A stretch of 64,000 bases of DNA from 66-474 sp051961995. Lineage in GTDB: Bacteria > Pseudomonadota > Gammaproteobacteria > Xanthomonadales > Rhodanobacteraceae. Position 1 is the first letter of the stretch. Each line of letters begins with the position of its first letter. The notes under the pieces were generated by a model that searched no databases, was not told the origin of the DNA, and was given only the letters and a program-made list of their open reading frames with translations. The stretch covers positions 1 to 64,000 of the forward strand of contig JBQCCR010000070.1 of assembly GCA_051961995.1 (NCBI GenBank), in the 5' to 3' direction. This document shows positions 44,627-54,328 of this stretch, piece by piece. Made by a program: the position numbers and the translations under genes.

Positions 44627-45184
44627 ATGCTCAACGACATCAAAACGGATGCCCATGCCCGCATGGGCAAAAGCGTCGAAGCGTTGCGCCACGAATTGTC
44701 GCGGCTGCGCACCGGGCGCGCCAGCATCTCGCTGGTGGAAGGCATCCGGGTCAACTATTACGGTTCGGAAGTGCCGCTGAACCAGGTCGCGGGTGTTTCC
44801 GTTGCAGATGCACGCACGCTCACCATCACCACGTACGAGAAGCAGATGGTGGGCGTGGTCGAGAAGGCGATCCTGGCTTCGGACATCGGCATCACCCCCA
44901 ACACCGCGGGCACCGTGATCCGCCTCAACCTGCCGCCGCTCACCGAGGAGCGCCGCAAGGAACTGGCCAAGCACGTCAGCCACGAGGGCGAGAACGCCAA
45001 AGTCGCGATCCGCAATATCCGCCGCGACGCGATGCAGCACGTGAAAGACTTGCTCAAGGACAAGAAGATCACCGAGGACGAGGAGCGCCGCGCCGAGGAC
45101 GAGGTGCAGAAGCTCACCGACAAGTTCATCAAGGATGTGGATGTGGTGGTGAAGGGAAAGGAAGACGAGCTTCTCGCGCTGTAA
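44627..45184 (+). CDS. frr: Ribosome-recycling factor
   Basis: A 185-residue RRF. It begins LNDIKTDAHARMGKSVEAL and has the LRTGRAS site that contacts the 50S, the LPPLTEERRKELAKHV stretch, and IRNIRRDAMQHVKDL. Together with EF-G it splits ribosomes after termination. The ATG at 44627 agrees with the family. A TATACT at 44592-44597 could be a -10, without a clear -35. Confidence 0.97.
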   Translation: MLNDIKTDAHARMGKSVEALRHELSRLRTGRASISLVEGIRVNYYGSEVPLNQVAGVSVADARTLTITTYEKQMVGVVEKAILASDIGITPNTAGTVIRLNLPPLTEERRKELAKHVSHEGENAKVAIRNIRRDAMQHVKDLLKDKKITEDEERRAEDEVQKLTDKFIKDVDVVVKGKEDELLAL

Positions 45185-45206
45185 TGGCGCGTATCGTCAC
45201 CGCGTC

Positions 45207-45947
45207 ATGAACGCCCATCCCGACCCTCGCCTGCCCCGCCACATCGCCATCGTGATGGACGGCAACGGCCGCTGGGCGCGGCGGCGCGGCCAGCCGCGCA
45301 GCTTCGGCCATCGCGCCGGACAGAAGGCGGTTCGCGAAGCGGTCGAGTTCTGCCTGCGGCAGAAGATCGAGGCACTCACGCTGTTCGCCTTTTCCTCGGA
45401 GAACTGGAAGCGGCCCGACGAGGAAGTCGGTGCGCTGATGGAGCTGTTCCTGCGCGCGCTGGATCGCGAAGTGGACGAACTGCACGGCAATCAGGTGCGC
45501 GTGCGTTTCATCGGCGGGCTGGACTTGTTCAACGAGGCACTGCGCTCGCGCATGCTCGCCGCGATGGACAAGACCCGCGGCAACAACGCGCTGCACCTCA
45601 ACGTTTGCGTCAATTACGGCGGACGCTGGGATATCGCCCAAGCCGCGCGCAACGCGGCGCTGGCGGTGCAGCGTGGCGAACTGGCGGTGGATGCGATAGA
45701 CGAATCCGCAATCACGCCATTCTTCTGTCTCGCCGACGAGCCGGCGGTGGATCTGCTGATCCGCACCGGCGGCGAGCATCGCATCAGCAATTTCCTGCTC
45801 TGGCAGATCGCCTACGCGGAGTTGTATTTCACCGACACTCTTTGGCCCGACGTGGACCAGACGGAACTGGCGCGCGCGCTCGACGACTACGCCAACCGCG
45901 AGCGGCGCTTCGGCCGCACCGGCGCGCAGATCGCAAAAGCTTCCTGA
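45207..45947 (+). CDS. uppS: Undecaprenyl diphosphate synthase
   Basis: A 246-residue cis-prenyltransferase. HIAIVMDGNGRWARRRGQ carries the catalytic Asp, FGHRAGQKAVREAVEFC follows, and the end has LLIRTGGEHRISNFLLWQ with the usual YAELYFTDTLWPDV. It makes the C55 carrier for peptidoglycan and O-antigen. Spacing to frr is 22 bases and to cdsA 10 bases, within one transcript. Confidence 0.97.
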   Translation: MNAHPDPRLPRHIAIVMDGNGRWARRRGQPRSFGHRAGQKAVREAVEFCLRQKIEALTLFAFSSENWKRPDEEVGALMELFLRALDREVDELHGNQVRVRFIGGLDLFNEALRSRMLAAMDKTRGNNALHLNVCVNYGGRWDIAQAARNAALAVQRGELAVDAIDESAITPFFCLADEPAVDLLIRTGGEHRISNFLLWQIAYAELYFTDTLWPDVDQTELARALDDYANRERRFGRTGAQIAKAS

Positions 45948-45957
45948 AGGACTCCGC

Positions 45958-46791
45958 ATGCTCAAACAGCGCGTGCTGACCGCCATCGTGCTCGCGCCGT
46001 TGATCGTGGCGCTGGTGCTCCTCACCGATACGCCGGTTTTTGCCGCACTGCTGGCGGTGATCTTCCTCGCCGGCCTGTGGGAATGGACGCGCATGTCCGG
46101 CTTGCGCCACCGGCCGCTGCGCGCGTGCCTGCTACTGGGCTACGCGATCGTGATGGCGCTGCTGTGGCCGGTGGTGCGCTCGCAATGGTGGTGGGTGCCG
46201 GCGCTGCTCGGGCTCATATGGTGGCTGCTCGCCTTCATGTGGCTGCGCAATATCAGCTTCGGCGCCTCGCCCACGCGCGCGCACGCGGTGCTGAAATTGC
46301 TGGCCGGCTTGCTGGTTGTGGTGCCGGCGTGGTGTGCGGTCGTCGCATTGCATGGCGCACGCGTCACCTACGCGCCGCCGCATGCTCCGTGGTGGGTGAT
46401 CTTCTTCGCGGCCATCGTGGTGGCCGCGGACATCGGCGCTTACTTCGCGGGCAGCCGGCTGGGCAAACACAAGCTCGCACCGTCGATAAGTCCGGGAAAG
46501 ACCTGGGAAGGTGTCTATGGCGCGCTGGTTTGTGCGGCAGTGATCGGCTTGGCCGGCGGCTGGATCGCGCACGCGCCCGGGGGTTTGCTGGTGGGCGTGG
46601 TCGCACTCGCGCTGCTGACAGTGGTGTTCTCCATCGTGGGCGATCTGTTCGAGAGCCTGATCAAGCGCCATGCCGGCGTAAAGGATTCCGGCGCATTGTT
46701 CCCGGGTCACGGTGGCCTGTTCGATCGCATGGACAGCATCGTCGCCGCGCTGCCGGTGTTCGTGCTCGGGAAGGCGCTGCTGGGCTTATGA
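45958..46791 (+). CDS. cdsA: Phosphatidate cytidylyltransferase
   Basis: A 277-residue protein with about eight transmembrane helices. The C-terminal signature is SLIKRHAGVKDSGALFPGHGG followed by LFDRMDS, with the conserved Asp residues for metal binding. It makes CDP-diacylglycerol for all phospholipids. Its stop overlaps the ATG of dxr (ATGA). Confidence 0.95.
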   Translation: MLKQRVLTAIVLAPLIVALVLLTDTPVFAALLAVIFLAGLWEWTRMSGLRHRPLRACLLLGYAIVMALLWPVVRSQWWWVPALLGLIWWLLAFMWLRNISFGASPTRAHAVLKLLAGLLVVVPAWCAVVALHGARVTYAPPHAPWWVIFFAAIVVAADIGAYFAGSRLGKHKLAPSISPGKTWEGVYGALVCAAVIGLAGGWIAHAPGGLLVGVVALALLTVVFSIVGDLFESLIKRHAGVKDSGALFPGHGGLFDRMDSIVAALPVFVLGKALLGL

Positions 46792-47975
46792 AGAACGTCG
46801 CCGTCTTCGGCGCCACCGGCTCGATCGGAACCAGCGCGCTGGACGTGATCGCGCGTCACCCGGACCGCTTCCGCGCGAGCGTGCTTTCCGCCCACCGCAA
46901 TGTCGAGGCGCTGGCGGAACTGTGCGCGCGACATCAACCCGACCTTGCGGTCATTGCCGATGCCGCGCTGGAGGGCACCCTTGCTTCCGCATTGAAAGCG
47001 CGCGGACTCCGCACGCAGGCTGCGGCGGGCGAACAGGCTCTGGAGCACGCCGCCGCCAGCGCGAACTGCGACATCGTGCTGGCTGCAATCGTCGGCGCCG
47101 CGGGTCTGCGTTCGACGCTCGCGGCGGCGCACGCGGGCAAGCGGCTGCTGCTCGCCAACAAGGAAGCAGCGGTGATGGCCGGCCCGCTTTTGCGCACCGC
47201 GCTCGCGCAAGGCGGCGGTGAACTGGTTCCGGTGGATTCCGAACACAATGCGCTGTTCCAGTGCCTGCCGGATTCGCACGACGAACTGCATCGCCGCGGC
47301 GGCGTGCGCAAACTGTGGCTTACCGCCTCCGGCGGGCCATTCCGCGGACGCACGCGCGCGCAACTGCACGACATCACGCCGGATGAGGCCTGTGCGCATC
47401 CCAACTGGCGCATGGGCCGCAAGATTTCAGTGGATTCGGCGACGCTGATGAACAAGGGCCTGGAAGTGATCGAGGCCCAGGTGCTGTTCGGCGTGGACGC
47501 CGATGCGATCGAAGTGGTGGTGCACCCGCAAAGCATGGTGCACTCGCTGGTGGAATACGTGGACGGTTCGTTCCTCGCACAGCTGGGCCAGCCGGACATG
47601 CGCACCGCGATCGCCTATGCGCTGGCATGGCCCGAGCGCATCGAAGCCGGCGTGGCGCGGCTCGATCCGCGCATGCTCGCCGCGTTGGATTTTGAAGCCC
47701 CGGACGAGGAAACCTTCCGCTGCCTCGCCCTGGCGCGTCAAGCCATGCACGCGGGCGGCGACGCGCCGGCATTGCTGAACGCCGCCAACGAAGTCGCGGT
47801 GGCGGCCTTCCTCGCCGGCACCCTGCCCTTCCTCGCAATCCCCGACGTGATCGAGGCGGTGCTGAATGAACTGACGCCCGCGCCGGTGGTCAATGTCGAG
47901 ACTCTGCTCGAACGCGATTTAACGGCGCGTTCGGTCGCGCGACGTATCATTCGGGAGCAGGTTGCCGGTTGCTAG
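46788..47975 (+). CDS. dxr: 1-deoxy-D-xylulose 5-phosphate reductoisomerase
   Basis: A 395-residue enzyme of the MEP isoprenoid route. NVAVFGATGSIGTSALDVI binds NADPH. Further blocks are LLLANKEAAVMAG, VPVDSEHNALFQCL, and WRMGRKISVDSATLMNKG in the active site. The last residues (VAGC) and the TAG stop are inside the left arm of a 30-base inverted repeat, so the natural C-terminus was probably altered or extended by it. Confidence 0.96.
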   Translation: MKNVAVFGATGSIGTSALDVIARHPDRFRASVLSAHRNVEALAELCARHQPDLAVIADAALEGTLASALKARGLRTQAAAGEQALEHAAASANCDIVLAAIVGAAGLRSTLAAAHAGKRLLLANKEAAVMAGPLLRTALAQGGGELVPVDSEHNALFQCLPDSHDELHRRGGVRKLWLTASGGPFRGRTRAQLHDITPDEACAHPNWRMGRKISVDSATLMNKGLEVIEAQVLFGVDADAIEVVVHPQSMVHSLVEYVDGSFLAQLGQPDMRTAIAYALAWPERIEAGVARLDPRMLAALDFEAPDEETFRCLALARQAMHAGGDAPALLNAANEVAVAAFLAGTLPFLAIPDVIEAVLNELTPAPVVNVETLLERDLTARSVARRIIREQVAGC

Positions 47976-48057
47976 TTGCCGGTTGTCGGAAGCCGCGAGG
48001 TCTCCGACGACCCCAGCCCACTGACAACCGACAACCAGGAACAAACAACCGGCAACC
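47960..48057. repeat. 30-bp inverted repeat across the dxr end and rseP start region
   Basis: Arm 47960-47989 and arm 48028-48057 are reverse complements at 26 of 30 positions; the spacer is 38 bases. Both are built of GGTTGCC/GGTTG units. The dxr stop (TAG, 47973-47975) lies in the left arm. The rseP ATG at 48060 is two bases beyond the right arm, leaving no strong ribosome site. Related units are at 9148-9172 and 18489-18555. Confidence 0.8.
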
Positions 48058-48059
48058 AG

Positions 48060-49427
48060 ATGAGCCACCTCAACGACATCGCCGGCTCCCTGTGGTGGAT
48101 GATCGTCACCCTCGGGCTGCTGGTCACCTTCCATGAGTTCGGGCATTTCATCGTGGCGCGCGCCTGCGGGGTGAAGGTGCTACGCTTTTCGGTGGGCTTC
48201 GGCCGCGCGCTGTGGTCGCGCACCGCGAAAAGCGGCACCGAGTACATGGTCGCGATGATCCCGCTGGGCGGTTACGTCAAGATGCTGGACGCGCGCGAAG
48301 GCGAAGTCCCGGAGTCGGAACTCGCGAATGAATTCACCGGCAAGCCGGTCTGGCAGCGCATCCTGATCGTGCTGGCGGGGCCGGCGTTCAACCTGCTCTT
48401 CGCAGTGGCGGTGTTCTGGGCGATGCTGGTGATCGGCAAGCCCGACTATCAGCCGTTGATCGGGCAAACCACCGGACTGGCTGCGGAAGCAGGCCTGCAG
48501 CGTGGTGATCGCGTGCTGTCGGTCGGTGATGACAAGATCGCCAACTGGAGCGATCTGGGTCTTGCGCTGGCCGATGCCGGACAGTCGCGCAAGGCCACGC
48601 CGCTGCGGGTGCGCACAGCGGGTGGAGTGACGCAGACACGCGTGCTGCATTTCGAGAACCTGCCGCCGAAATTGGGCGAAGGCGCGCTGATCGAACGCAC
48701 CGGGCTGGTTCCGGAACAACCGCCCATCCCGCCCGTGATCGGCAAGCTTGAACCGGGCGGTGGCGCAAGCGCCGCCGGCGTGAAGCCGGGCGATCGCGTA
48801 CTGGCGATCGACGGAAAACCGATCCGGGACTGGCGCGACCTGTCCGATGCCATCCACGCGCAGGGCGCGGCGGATCATCCACTGACCGTGCAGCTGCAAC
48901 GGCATGGGAACCCACTGACACTCAGCGTGCAGCCCCACGCAACCCGGCTGCCGGACGGCCGCCGTGAATTCGCCATCGGCGTCTACCCGCAACCGGTGCA
49001 ACCGCATTACGACACGATCCAGAGGCGCGGTCCGCTGGCCGCGATCCCGGCCGCGTTCGGACAGACTTGGAATCTGACCGCGCGCACGGTGGCAATGCTC
49101 GGTCAAATGGTGACGGGCTCGGCTTCGCTGAAGAACATCTCCGGCCCGATCTCGATTGCGCAGTACGCCAACGATTCGGCGGAAATGGGGACGGCCTGGT
49201 TCCTGTATTTCCTCGGCATCGTTTCGCTGAGCCTCGGCATCATGAACCTGCTGCCGATCCCGATCCTGGACGGCGGCCACCTTCTTTACTACGTCATCGA
49301 GCTGGTCAAGGGCAGCCCGCTGTCCGAGCGCGCGATGATCGCAGGGCAGTACATCGGGATGGCGTTGCTGATGGGATTGATGAGCCTGGCGTTCTACAAC
49401 GACATCCTGCGCGTGGCTTCCTCCTGA
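48060..49427 (+). CDS. rseP: Site-2 protease RseP
   Basis: A 455-residue intramembrane metalloprotease. HEFGH at 25-29 binds zinc with Asp in the C-terminal NLLPIPILDGG. Two PDZ domains lie between the helices (about 120-300, with GLQRGDRVLSVGDDKI and GVKPGDRVLAIDGKPI). It cleaves anti-sigma-E and signal-peptide remnants. The frame continues upstream to 47976 through a repeat; the ATG at 48060 gives the normal N-terminus. Confidence 0.96.
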   Translation: MSHLNDIAGSLWWMIVTLGLLVTFHEFGHFIVARACGVKVLRFSVGFGRALWSRTAKSGTEYMVAMIPLGGYVKMLDAREGEVPESELANEFTGKPVWQRILIVLAGPAFNLLFAVAVFWAMLVIGKPDYQPLIGQTTGLAAEAGLQRGDRVLSVGDDKIANWSDLGLALADAGQSRKATPLRVRTAGGVTQTRVLHFENLPPKLGEGALIERTGLVPEQPPIPPVIGKLEPGGGASAAGVKPGDRVLAIDGKPIRDWRDLSDAIHAQGAADHPLTVQLQRHGNPLTLSVQPHATRLPDGRREFAIGVYPQPVQPHYDTIQRRGPLAAIPAAFGQTWNLTARTVAMLGQMVTGSASLKNISGPISIAQYANDSAEMGTAWFLYFLGIVSLSLGIMNLLPIPILDGGHLLYYVIELVKGSPLSERAMIAGQYIGMALLMGLMSLAFYNDILRVASS

Positions 49428-49649
49428 GCCACCGCAGCGCCCGGGCAGGCAGGCTTTTGTTGAAGGGTGCGGGCAGGTCGCCCGCTTTCGCCCGCGGGGG
49501 TCGCGCAGGTCCGTTTTTACGCGCAGGGAAGCGAAAAAACGCGAACTGTGGCAGGATGCGCGCTTTCGCAAACCACCATCGGATGGCTTGAAAGCGCCGC
49601 TCAGGACACGGGCCTGCAGCTTTCAAACCGCCCCTTACCGGACTCGACG

Positions 49650-52064
49650 ATGAAACGAATCGCCGCTCTCATCCTGCTTGCCGGCCTCGCCGCGCAGGCC
49701 CATGCCTTCGAGCCTTTCACCGTCAAGGACATCCGCGTGGAAGGTCTGCAGCGCATCGCGGCCGGCACGGTGTTCAGCTATCTGCCGGTGGAAATCGGCC
49801 AGACAATGGATGATGCGAAGGCCTCGCAGGCGATCCGCGCGTTGTTCAAGACCGGCTTCTTCAGCGATGTCGAACTGGTGCGCCAGGGCGACATCCTGGT
49901 GGTGAAGGTCGCCGAGCGCCCGTCCATCTCCTCGCTCACGATGCACGGCAACAAGGACATCAAGACCGATCAGTTGACCAAGGGCTTGAACGACGCCGGA
50001 CTCTCGGCCGGCAACACCTTCGACCGGCAGACGCTGGAGCAGGTGAAACAGGAGCTCGTGCGTCAGTACAACAACCGCGGCAAGTACAACGTGACGATCG
50101 AACCGCACGTGACACGGCTGGATCGCAACCGCGTGGCGATTGACATCGAGATCCATGAAGGCAAGGCGGCCAAGATCCAGGAGATCAACGTCGTCGGCAA
50201 CCAGGCCTACACCGACAAGCAGGTCCTGGAAAACTGGGAGTCGGGCACGCCCAATTTGACTTCTTGGTACTCCAACAACGACCAGTACTCGCGCGAGAAG
50301 CTCTCCGGCGACCTGGAAAAGCTCTCCTCGTTCTACCTGGATCGCGGCTACGCCGATTTCTCCGTGGACTCGGCCCAAGTCACGATCAGCCCGGACAAGC
50401 GCAGCATCTACATCGCCGCGGCGATCAAGGAAGGCGACGTCTATTCGATTTCCGGCATCCATCTGCTCGGCGACCTGATCCTTCCGGAGTCGTCGCTGCA
50501 AGGGTTGCTGCGCATCAAGGCGGGCGACACCTTCGATCGCCACAGCATCGAGTTGTCCTCGGACGCGATCACCAGCGTGCTGGCCAACATCGGTTACGCC
50601 TTCGCCAAGGTCACGCCGGTGCCGAAGATAGACAAGGAACACAAGACGGTTGACCTGTCCTTCTATGTGGAACCGGGCCAGCGCGTGTACGTGCGCCGGA
50701 TCAACTTCAAGGGCAATACACGCACCGAAGACGAAGTGCTGCGCCGCGAGATGCGCCAGTTCGAGGGCGCCTGGTATTCGCAGGCGGCGATTGACCGCTC
50801 CAAGGTGCGCCTGCAGCGGCTCGGCTTCTTCAAGTCGGTGAAAATTGATACCGCGAAGGTGCCCGGCACCGCTGATCAGGTGGATCTCAACGTGAATGTG
50901 GAGGAGGAATCCTCCGGCAGCCTGGTGTTCGGCGTCGGCTATTCGCAGGTTTCAGGCATCATCCTGTCCACCTCGGTCTCGGAGAACAACTTCCTCGGCA
51001 CCGGCGACAAGGTTTCCGCGTCCGTCGAGAAGAGCTCGTTCCTGAAGCAGTACCAGGTCTCCTACGTCAATCCCTATCTCACCGACAGCGGGATCAGCCT
51101 GGGCTACAACCTCAGTTATCTGGAACTGAACCAGGAACAGGAGAACATCGCCAGTTATCTTTCCAACGATGCGTCGTTCTCCACCACGCTGGGTCTGCCG
51201 ATCAGCGAAACCGATACCGTCAATGTCGGCCTGGGTTACAGCAAGAACCAGTTGCAGCTGATCCCCGGCCTGTCGCCGCAAGCCTTCTTCAGCCAGATTG
51301 ACCAGATCGGCCACAAGACCATTCGCACCACCACGCTGAACCTCTCGTACGGGCACGACACCATCAACAAGTACTTCAAGCCGACCCGCGGAGGGCTCCA
51401 GACCTTCGGTGCCGAAGTGGCGTTGCCGGGCGCGGCGGTGCAGTACTACAAGCTGTCCGCCAGCACCCGCGATTATTTCGAGCTGCCAAAGGGTTTCGTC
51501 GGTGTACTGAGCGGGACGGTCGGCTACGGCAAAACCTACGGCGACAGCACCAAGCTCTCGGTTCCCTTCGCCGACAGCACCGGTCAGATCCGCAATCTCA
51601 CCTTCCCGTTCTTCGAGAACTTCTATGCCGGCGGCGTGCGCGACGTCCGCGGCTTCCAGGACAACACGCTCGGTCCGCGCATCTGCTCGGGCGTGATCAC
51701 CGATGGCAAGGCCGATCCCTCCGCGATCGCGACTGCAAGTGGCCGCTGCCCCACGGGATCAGCATTCTTCAACCCGCAGCCGCTGGGTGGAGCGTTCAAG
51801 ATCCTCGGCACCGCGGAACTCGCGCTGCCGTTCTTCAAGAACAACGACAAGGCACGCCTGTCGCTGTTCACCGACGTCGGCAATGTCTTCACCAGCTACC
51901 ACGATTTCAAGGTAGGCGATCTGCGCGCTTCGGCCGGCCTGTCCCTGCAATGGCAGGCACCGGTCGGGCCGATCGTGATCAATCTTGCATTCCCGGTGCG
52001 CGACAAACCGGAAGACAAGCCGTTCGAGGAACACCTGCAGTTCGCATTCGGCACAACCTTCTGA
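49650..52064 (+). CDS. bamA: Outer membrane protein assembly factor BamA
   Basis: An 804-residue Omp85 protein. After a signal peptide (MKRIAALILLAGLAAQAHA) come five POTRA domains (FTVKDIRVEGLQRIAAGTVF is the first, then repeats to about residue 420) and a 16-strand barrel with the conserved GGVRDVRGFQDNTLGP lid motif and a C-terminal Phe. It inserts barrel proteins into the outer membrane. The 222-base gap before it has a GCGGGC-AGGTC-GCCCGC stem followed by TTT (49469-49488), a weak terminator candidate for rseP. Confidence 0.96.
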   Translation: MKRIAALILLAGLAAQAHAFEPFTVKDIRVEGLQRIAAGTVFSYLPVEIGQTMDDAKASQAIRALFKTGFFSDVELVRQGDILVVKVAERPSISSLTMHGNKDIKTDQLTKGLNDAGLSAGNTFDRQTLEQVKQELVRQYNNRGKYNVTIEPHVTRLDRNRVAIDIEIHEGKAAKIQEINVVGNQAYTDKQVLENWESGTPNLTSWYSNNDQYSREKLSGDLEKLSSFYLDRGYADFSVDSAQVTISPDKRSIYIAAAIKEGDVYSISGIHLLGDLILPESSLQGLLRIKAGDTFDRHSIELSSDAITSVLANIGYAFAKVTPVPKIDKEHKTVDLSFYVEPGQRVYVRRINFKGNTRTEDEVLRREMRQFEGAWYSQAAIDRSKVRLQRLGFFKSVKIDTAKVPGTADQVDLNVNVEEESSGSLVFGVGYSQVSGIILSTSVSENNFLGTGDKVSASVEKSSFLKQYQVSYVNPYLTDSGISLGYNLSYLELNQEQENIASYLSNDASFSTTLGLPISETDTVNVGLGYSKNQLQLIPGLSPQAFFSQIDQIGHKTIRTTTLNLSYGHDTINKYFKPTRGGLQTFGAEVALPGAAVQYYKLSASTRDYFELPKGFVGVLSGTVGYGKTYGDSTKLSVPFADSTGQIRNLTFPFFENFYAGGVRDVRGFQDNTLGPRICSGVITDGKADPSAIATASGRCPTGSAFFNPQPLGGAFKILGTAELALPFFKNNDKARLSLFTDVGNVFTSYHDFKVGDLRASAGLSLQWQAPVGPIVINLAFPVRDKPEDKPFEEHLQFAFGTTF

Positions 52065-52068
52065 TGAC

Positions 52069-53094
52069 GTGAGCAACGAATCGGGTTATCGCCTCGCCGA
52101 TCTCTCGCAGCGCTTCGATCTGGAGCTGCGCGGCGACGGCGGTGCGCGCGTACGCGGCGTGGCCACGCTCGCAACGGCACAGCCGGACCAGCTCGCCTTC
52201 CTGGCCAACCCGCGCTATGCCTCCCTGCTGACGGGCACGCGTGCCGGCGTGGTCGTCCTGCGGGCCGAGCACGCGGAAAATTGCCCGGTGCCGGCGTTGA
52301 TCGCGGCCGACCCGTACCTCGCCTACGCGAAGATCGCGGCCTTGTTCGAGCATGTACCCGCTGCGCAGCCCGGCGTGCATCCGACCGCGGTGGTCGAGTC
52401 CGGCGCGCGGATCCCGGCAAGCGCAAGCATCGGGCCGTTCTGCACGATTGCATCCAGCGCGGTGATCGAGGATGGCGCGGTGCTCGGGCCCCACTGCGTG
52501 ATCGGCGAAAGCTGCGTGGTGGGTGCACAGGCACGACTGGTTGCCCGGGTAACGCTGGTCACGCGCGTGCGGCTCGGCAAGCGCGTGCTGGTCCATCCCG
52601 GTGCGGTGCTCGGCGCGGACGGCTTCGGCATCGCCAACGATCGTGGTGAATGGGTCAAGGTGCCGCAGCTGGGCGGCGTGCGGGTGGGCGACGACTGCGA
52701 GATCGGCGCGAATACCACGGTCGATCGCGGTGCGCTGGAAGACACCGTGCTGGAAGAAGACGTGCGACTGGACAACCAGATCCAGGTCGCGCACAACGTG
52801 GTGATCGGCGCGCACACCGCGATCGCCGGCTGCGCGGCGGTGGCCGGCAGCGCGAAAATCGGCCGCCACTGCCTGATCGGAGGCGGTGCCGGGATACTCG
52901 GGCATCTCACGATCGCGGATCGCGTTACCATCACCGCGATGACGCTGGTCACGCATTCGATTGCGGCCTCCGGGGAATACTCTTCGGGCGCACCGCTCGA
53001 GGAAAACCGCCGCTGGCGGCGCAATGCGGCGCGCATGCGCCATCTGGATGAACTCGCGCGGCGGGTGGCCGCGCTGGAAAAGGAAAAGAAATGA
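52069..53094 (+). CDS. lpxD: UDP-3-O-acylglucosamine N-acyltransferase
   Basis: A 341-residue left-handed beta-helix enzyme. The N-terminal uridine-binding domain is at 1-100, hexapeptide repeats follow (GVHPTAVVESGARIPASASI, described in part), and the catalytic His lies in IQVAHNVVIG. It adds the second 3-hydroxyacyl chain in lipid A synthesis. The start is a GTG 4 bases after bamA. In E. coli a skp gene separates bamA and lpxD; none is present here. Confidence 0.95.
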   Translation: MSNESGYRLADLSQRFDLELRGDGGARVRGVATLATAQPDQLAFLANPRYASLLTGTRAGVVVLRAEHAENCPVPALIAADPYLAYAKIAALFEHVPAAQPGVHPTAVVESGARIPASASIGPFCTIASSAVIEDGAVLGPHCVIGESCVVGAQARLVARVTLVTRVRLGKRVLVHPGAVLGADGFGIANDRGEWVKVPQLGGVRVGDDCEIGANTTVDRGALEDTVLEEDVRLDNQIQVAHNVVIGAHTAIAGCAAVAGSAKIGRHCLIGGGAGILGHLTIADRVTITAMTLVTHSIAASGEYSSGAPLEENRRWRRNAARMRHLDELARRVAALEKEKK

Positions 53095-53558
53095 ATCAAA
53101 CCGCAGCACCGGTTGCCTTGCCCGTGGATGCCGAGCGCATCAGCGCGATCCTGCCGCACCGTTATCCGATCCTGCTGGTGGATCGCGTGATCGAGCTGGA
53201 CCCGGAGAAGCGCATCGTCGCGCTCAAGAACGTCACCTCCAACGAGCCGTTCTTCCAGGGCCATTTCCCCGGCCACCCGGTGATGCCCGGCGTGCTGATC
53301 GTGGAGGCGCTGGCGCAGGCGTCCGGGTTGCTGATCGGGTTGTCCGCGACGGCCGAGCAGAATCGCGACCGGCTGTTCTATCTCGCCAAGGTGGACAATG
53401 CGCGCTTCAACCGCCCGGTGGTGCCGGGTGATCAATTGCGGCTGGAAGTGCAATTGAAACGCCTGATCCGCGGCATGGGCATCTTCACCGCGCGGGCCGT
53501 GGTGGACGGCGCGGAAGTCGCGAGCTGCGAATTGATGTGCGCGGAACGCACTGCGTGA
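53091..53558 (+). CDS. fabZ: 3-hydroxyacyl-ACP dehydratase FabZ
   Basis: A 155-residue hot-dog enzyme. ILPHRYPILLVDRVIELD opens the fold; GHFPGHPVMPGVLIVEALAQ holds the catalytic His and Glu. It dehydrates 3-hydroxyacyl-ACP, the same substrate pool used by LpxA and LpxD. Starts overlap: ATGA with lpxD, and GTGA with lpxA at its end. Confidence 0.96.
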   Translation: MNQTAAPVALPVDAERISAILPHRYPILLVDRVIELDPEKRIVALKNVTSNEPFFQGHFPGHPVMPGVLIVEALAQASGLLIGLSATAEQNRDRLFYLAKVDNARFNRPVVPGDQLRLEVQLKRLIRGMGIFTARAVVDGAEVASCELMCAERTA

Positions 53559-54328
53559 AGGCGCATCCCACCGCCATCATTGATCCGCGTGCACGGATCG
53601 CCGCCGACGTGAGCGTCGGCGCGTACAGCGTGATCGGCGCGGAAGTGGAGATCGACGCAGGTTCGAGCGTCGGCAATCACACCACCATCGAAGGCCCGAC
53701 ACGGATCGGCCGCGACAACCATATCGGGTCGCACGCGGCGATCGGTGGCGATCCGCAGGACAAGAAATACCACGGCGAGCGCAGCGAGCTCGTCATCGGC
53801 GACGGCAACACCATCCGCGAGTTCGTCACCTTGAACCGCGGCACCGAAGACGGCGGCGGAATCACGCGCATCGGCGACGACAACTGGATCATGGCCTACG
53901 TGCACGTGGCCCATGACTGCAGCGTCGGCAATCACATCGTGCTGGCGAACAACGCCACGCTCGCCGGCCACGTCGAAGTGGGCGATCACGTGGTGCTGGG
54001 CGGGTTCTCCGGCGTGCACCAATTCTGCAAGATCGGCGCGCACGCGTTCGCGGCGATGTACGCGGCGATCAACCGCGACGTGCCGCCATTCGTCTACGCC
54101 GCCGGCCAGTTCGCAGTGCCACGCGGCGTGAACGCGGAAGGCCTGAAGCGGCGCGGTTTCTCGGCCGAGCGCATCACCGCGATCAAGCGTGCCTACCGCA
54201 CGCTCTACATGTCCGGCAAAACGCTCAACGAGGCGCGCGTCGAATTGCAGGAGCAGTCGCGCGCGAGCGAAGACGTGCGCGCGATGCTGGAGTTCATCGA
54301 GCGCAGCGAGCGCGCGCTGGTCCGATGA
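53555..54328 (+). CDS. lpxA: UDP-N-acetylglucosamine acyltransferase
   Basis: A 257-residue beta-helix enzyme. HPTAIIDPRARIAADVSVGA starts the repeats; the catalytic His is in YVHVAHDCSVGN, followed by NNATLAGHVEVGDHV. The C-terminal helical domain has NAEGLKRRGFSAERITAIK. It starts lipid A synthesis by O-acylating UDP-GlcNAc. The start is a GTG inside the fabZ stop, and lpxB overlaps the end. Confidence 0.96.
   Translation: MKAHPTAIIDPRARIAADVSVGAYSVIGAEVEIDAGSSVGNHTTIEGPTRIGRDNHIGSHAAIGGDPQDKKYHGERSELVIGDGNTIREFVTLNRGTEDGGGITRIGDDNWIMAYVHVAHDCSVGNHIVLANNATLAGHVEVGDHVVLGGFSGVHQFCKIGAHAFAAMYAAINRDVPPFVYAAGQFAVPRGVNAEGLKRRGFSAERITAIKRAYRTLYMSGKTLNEARVELQEQSRASEDVRAMLEFIERSERALVR

Noticed and set aside
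49469..49488. GCGGGC-AGGTC-GCCCGC stem plus TTT after rseP
   Set aside because: Only three T residues and a 6-base stem; too weak for a separate terminator entry.
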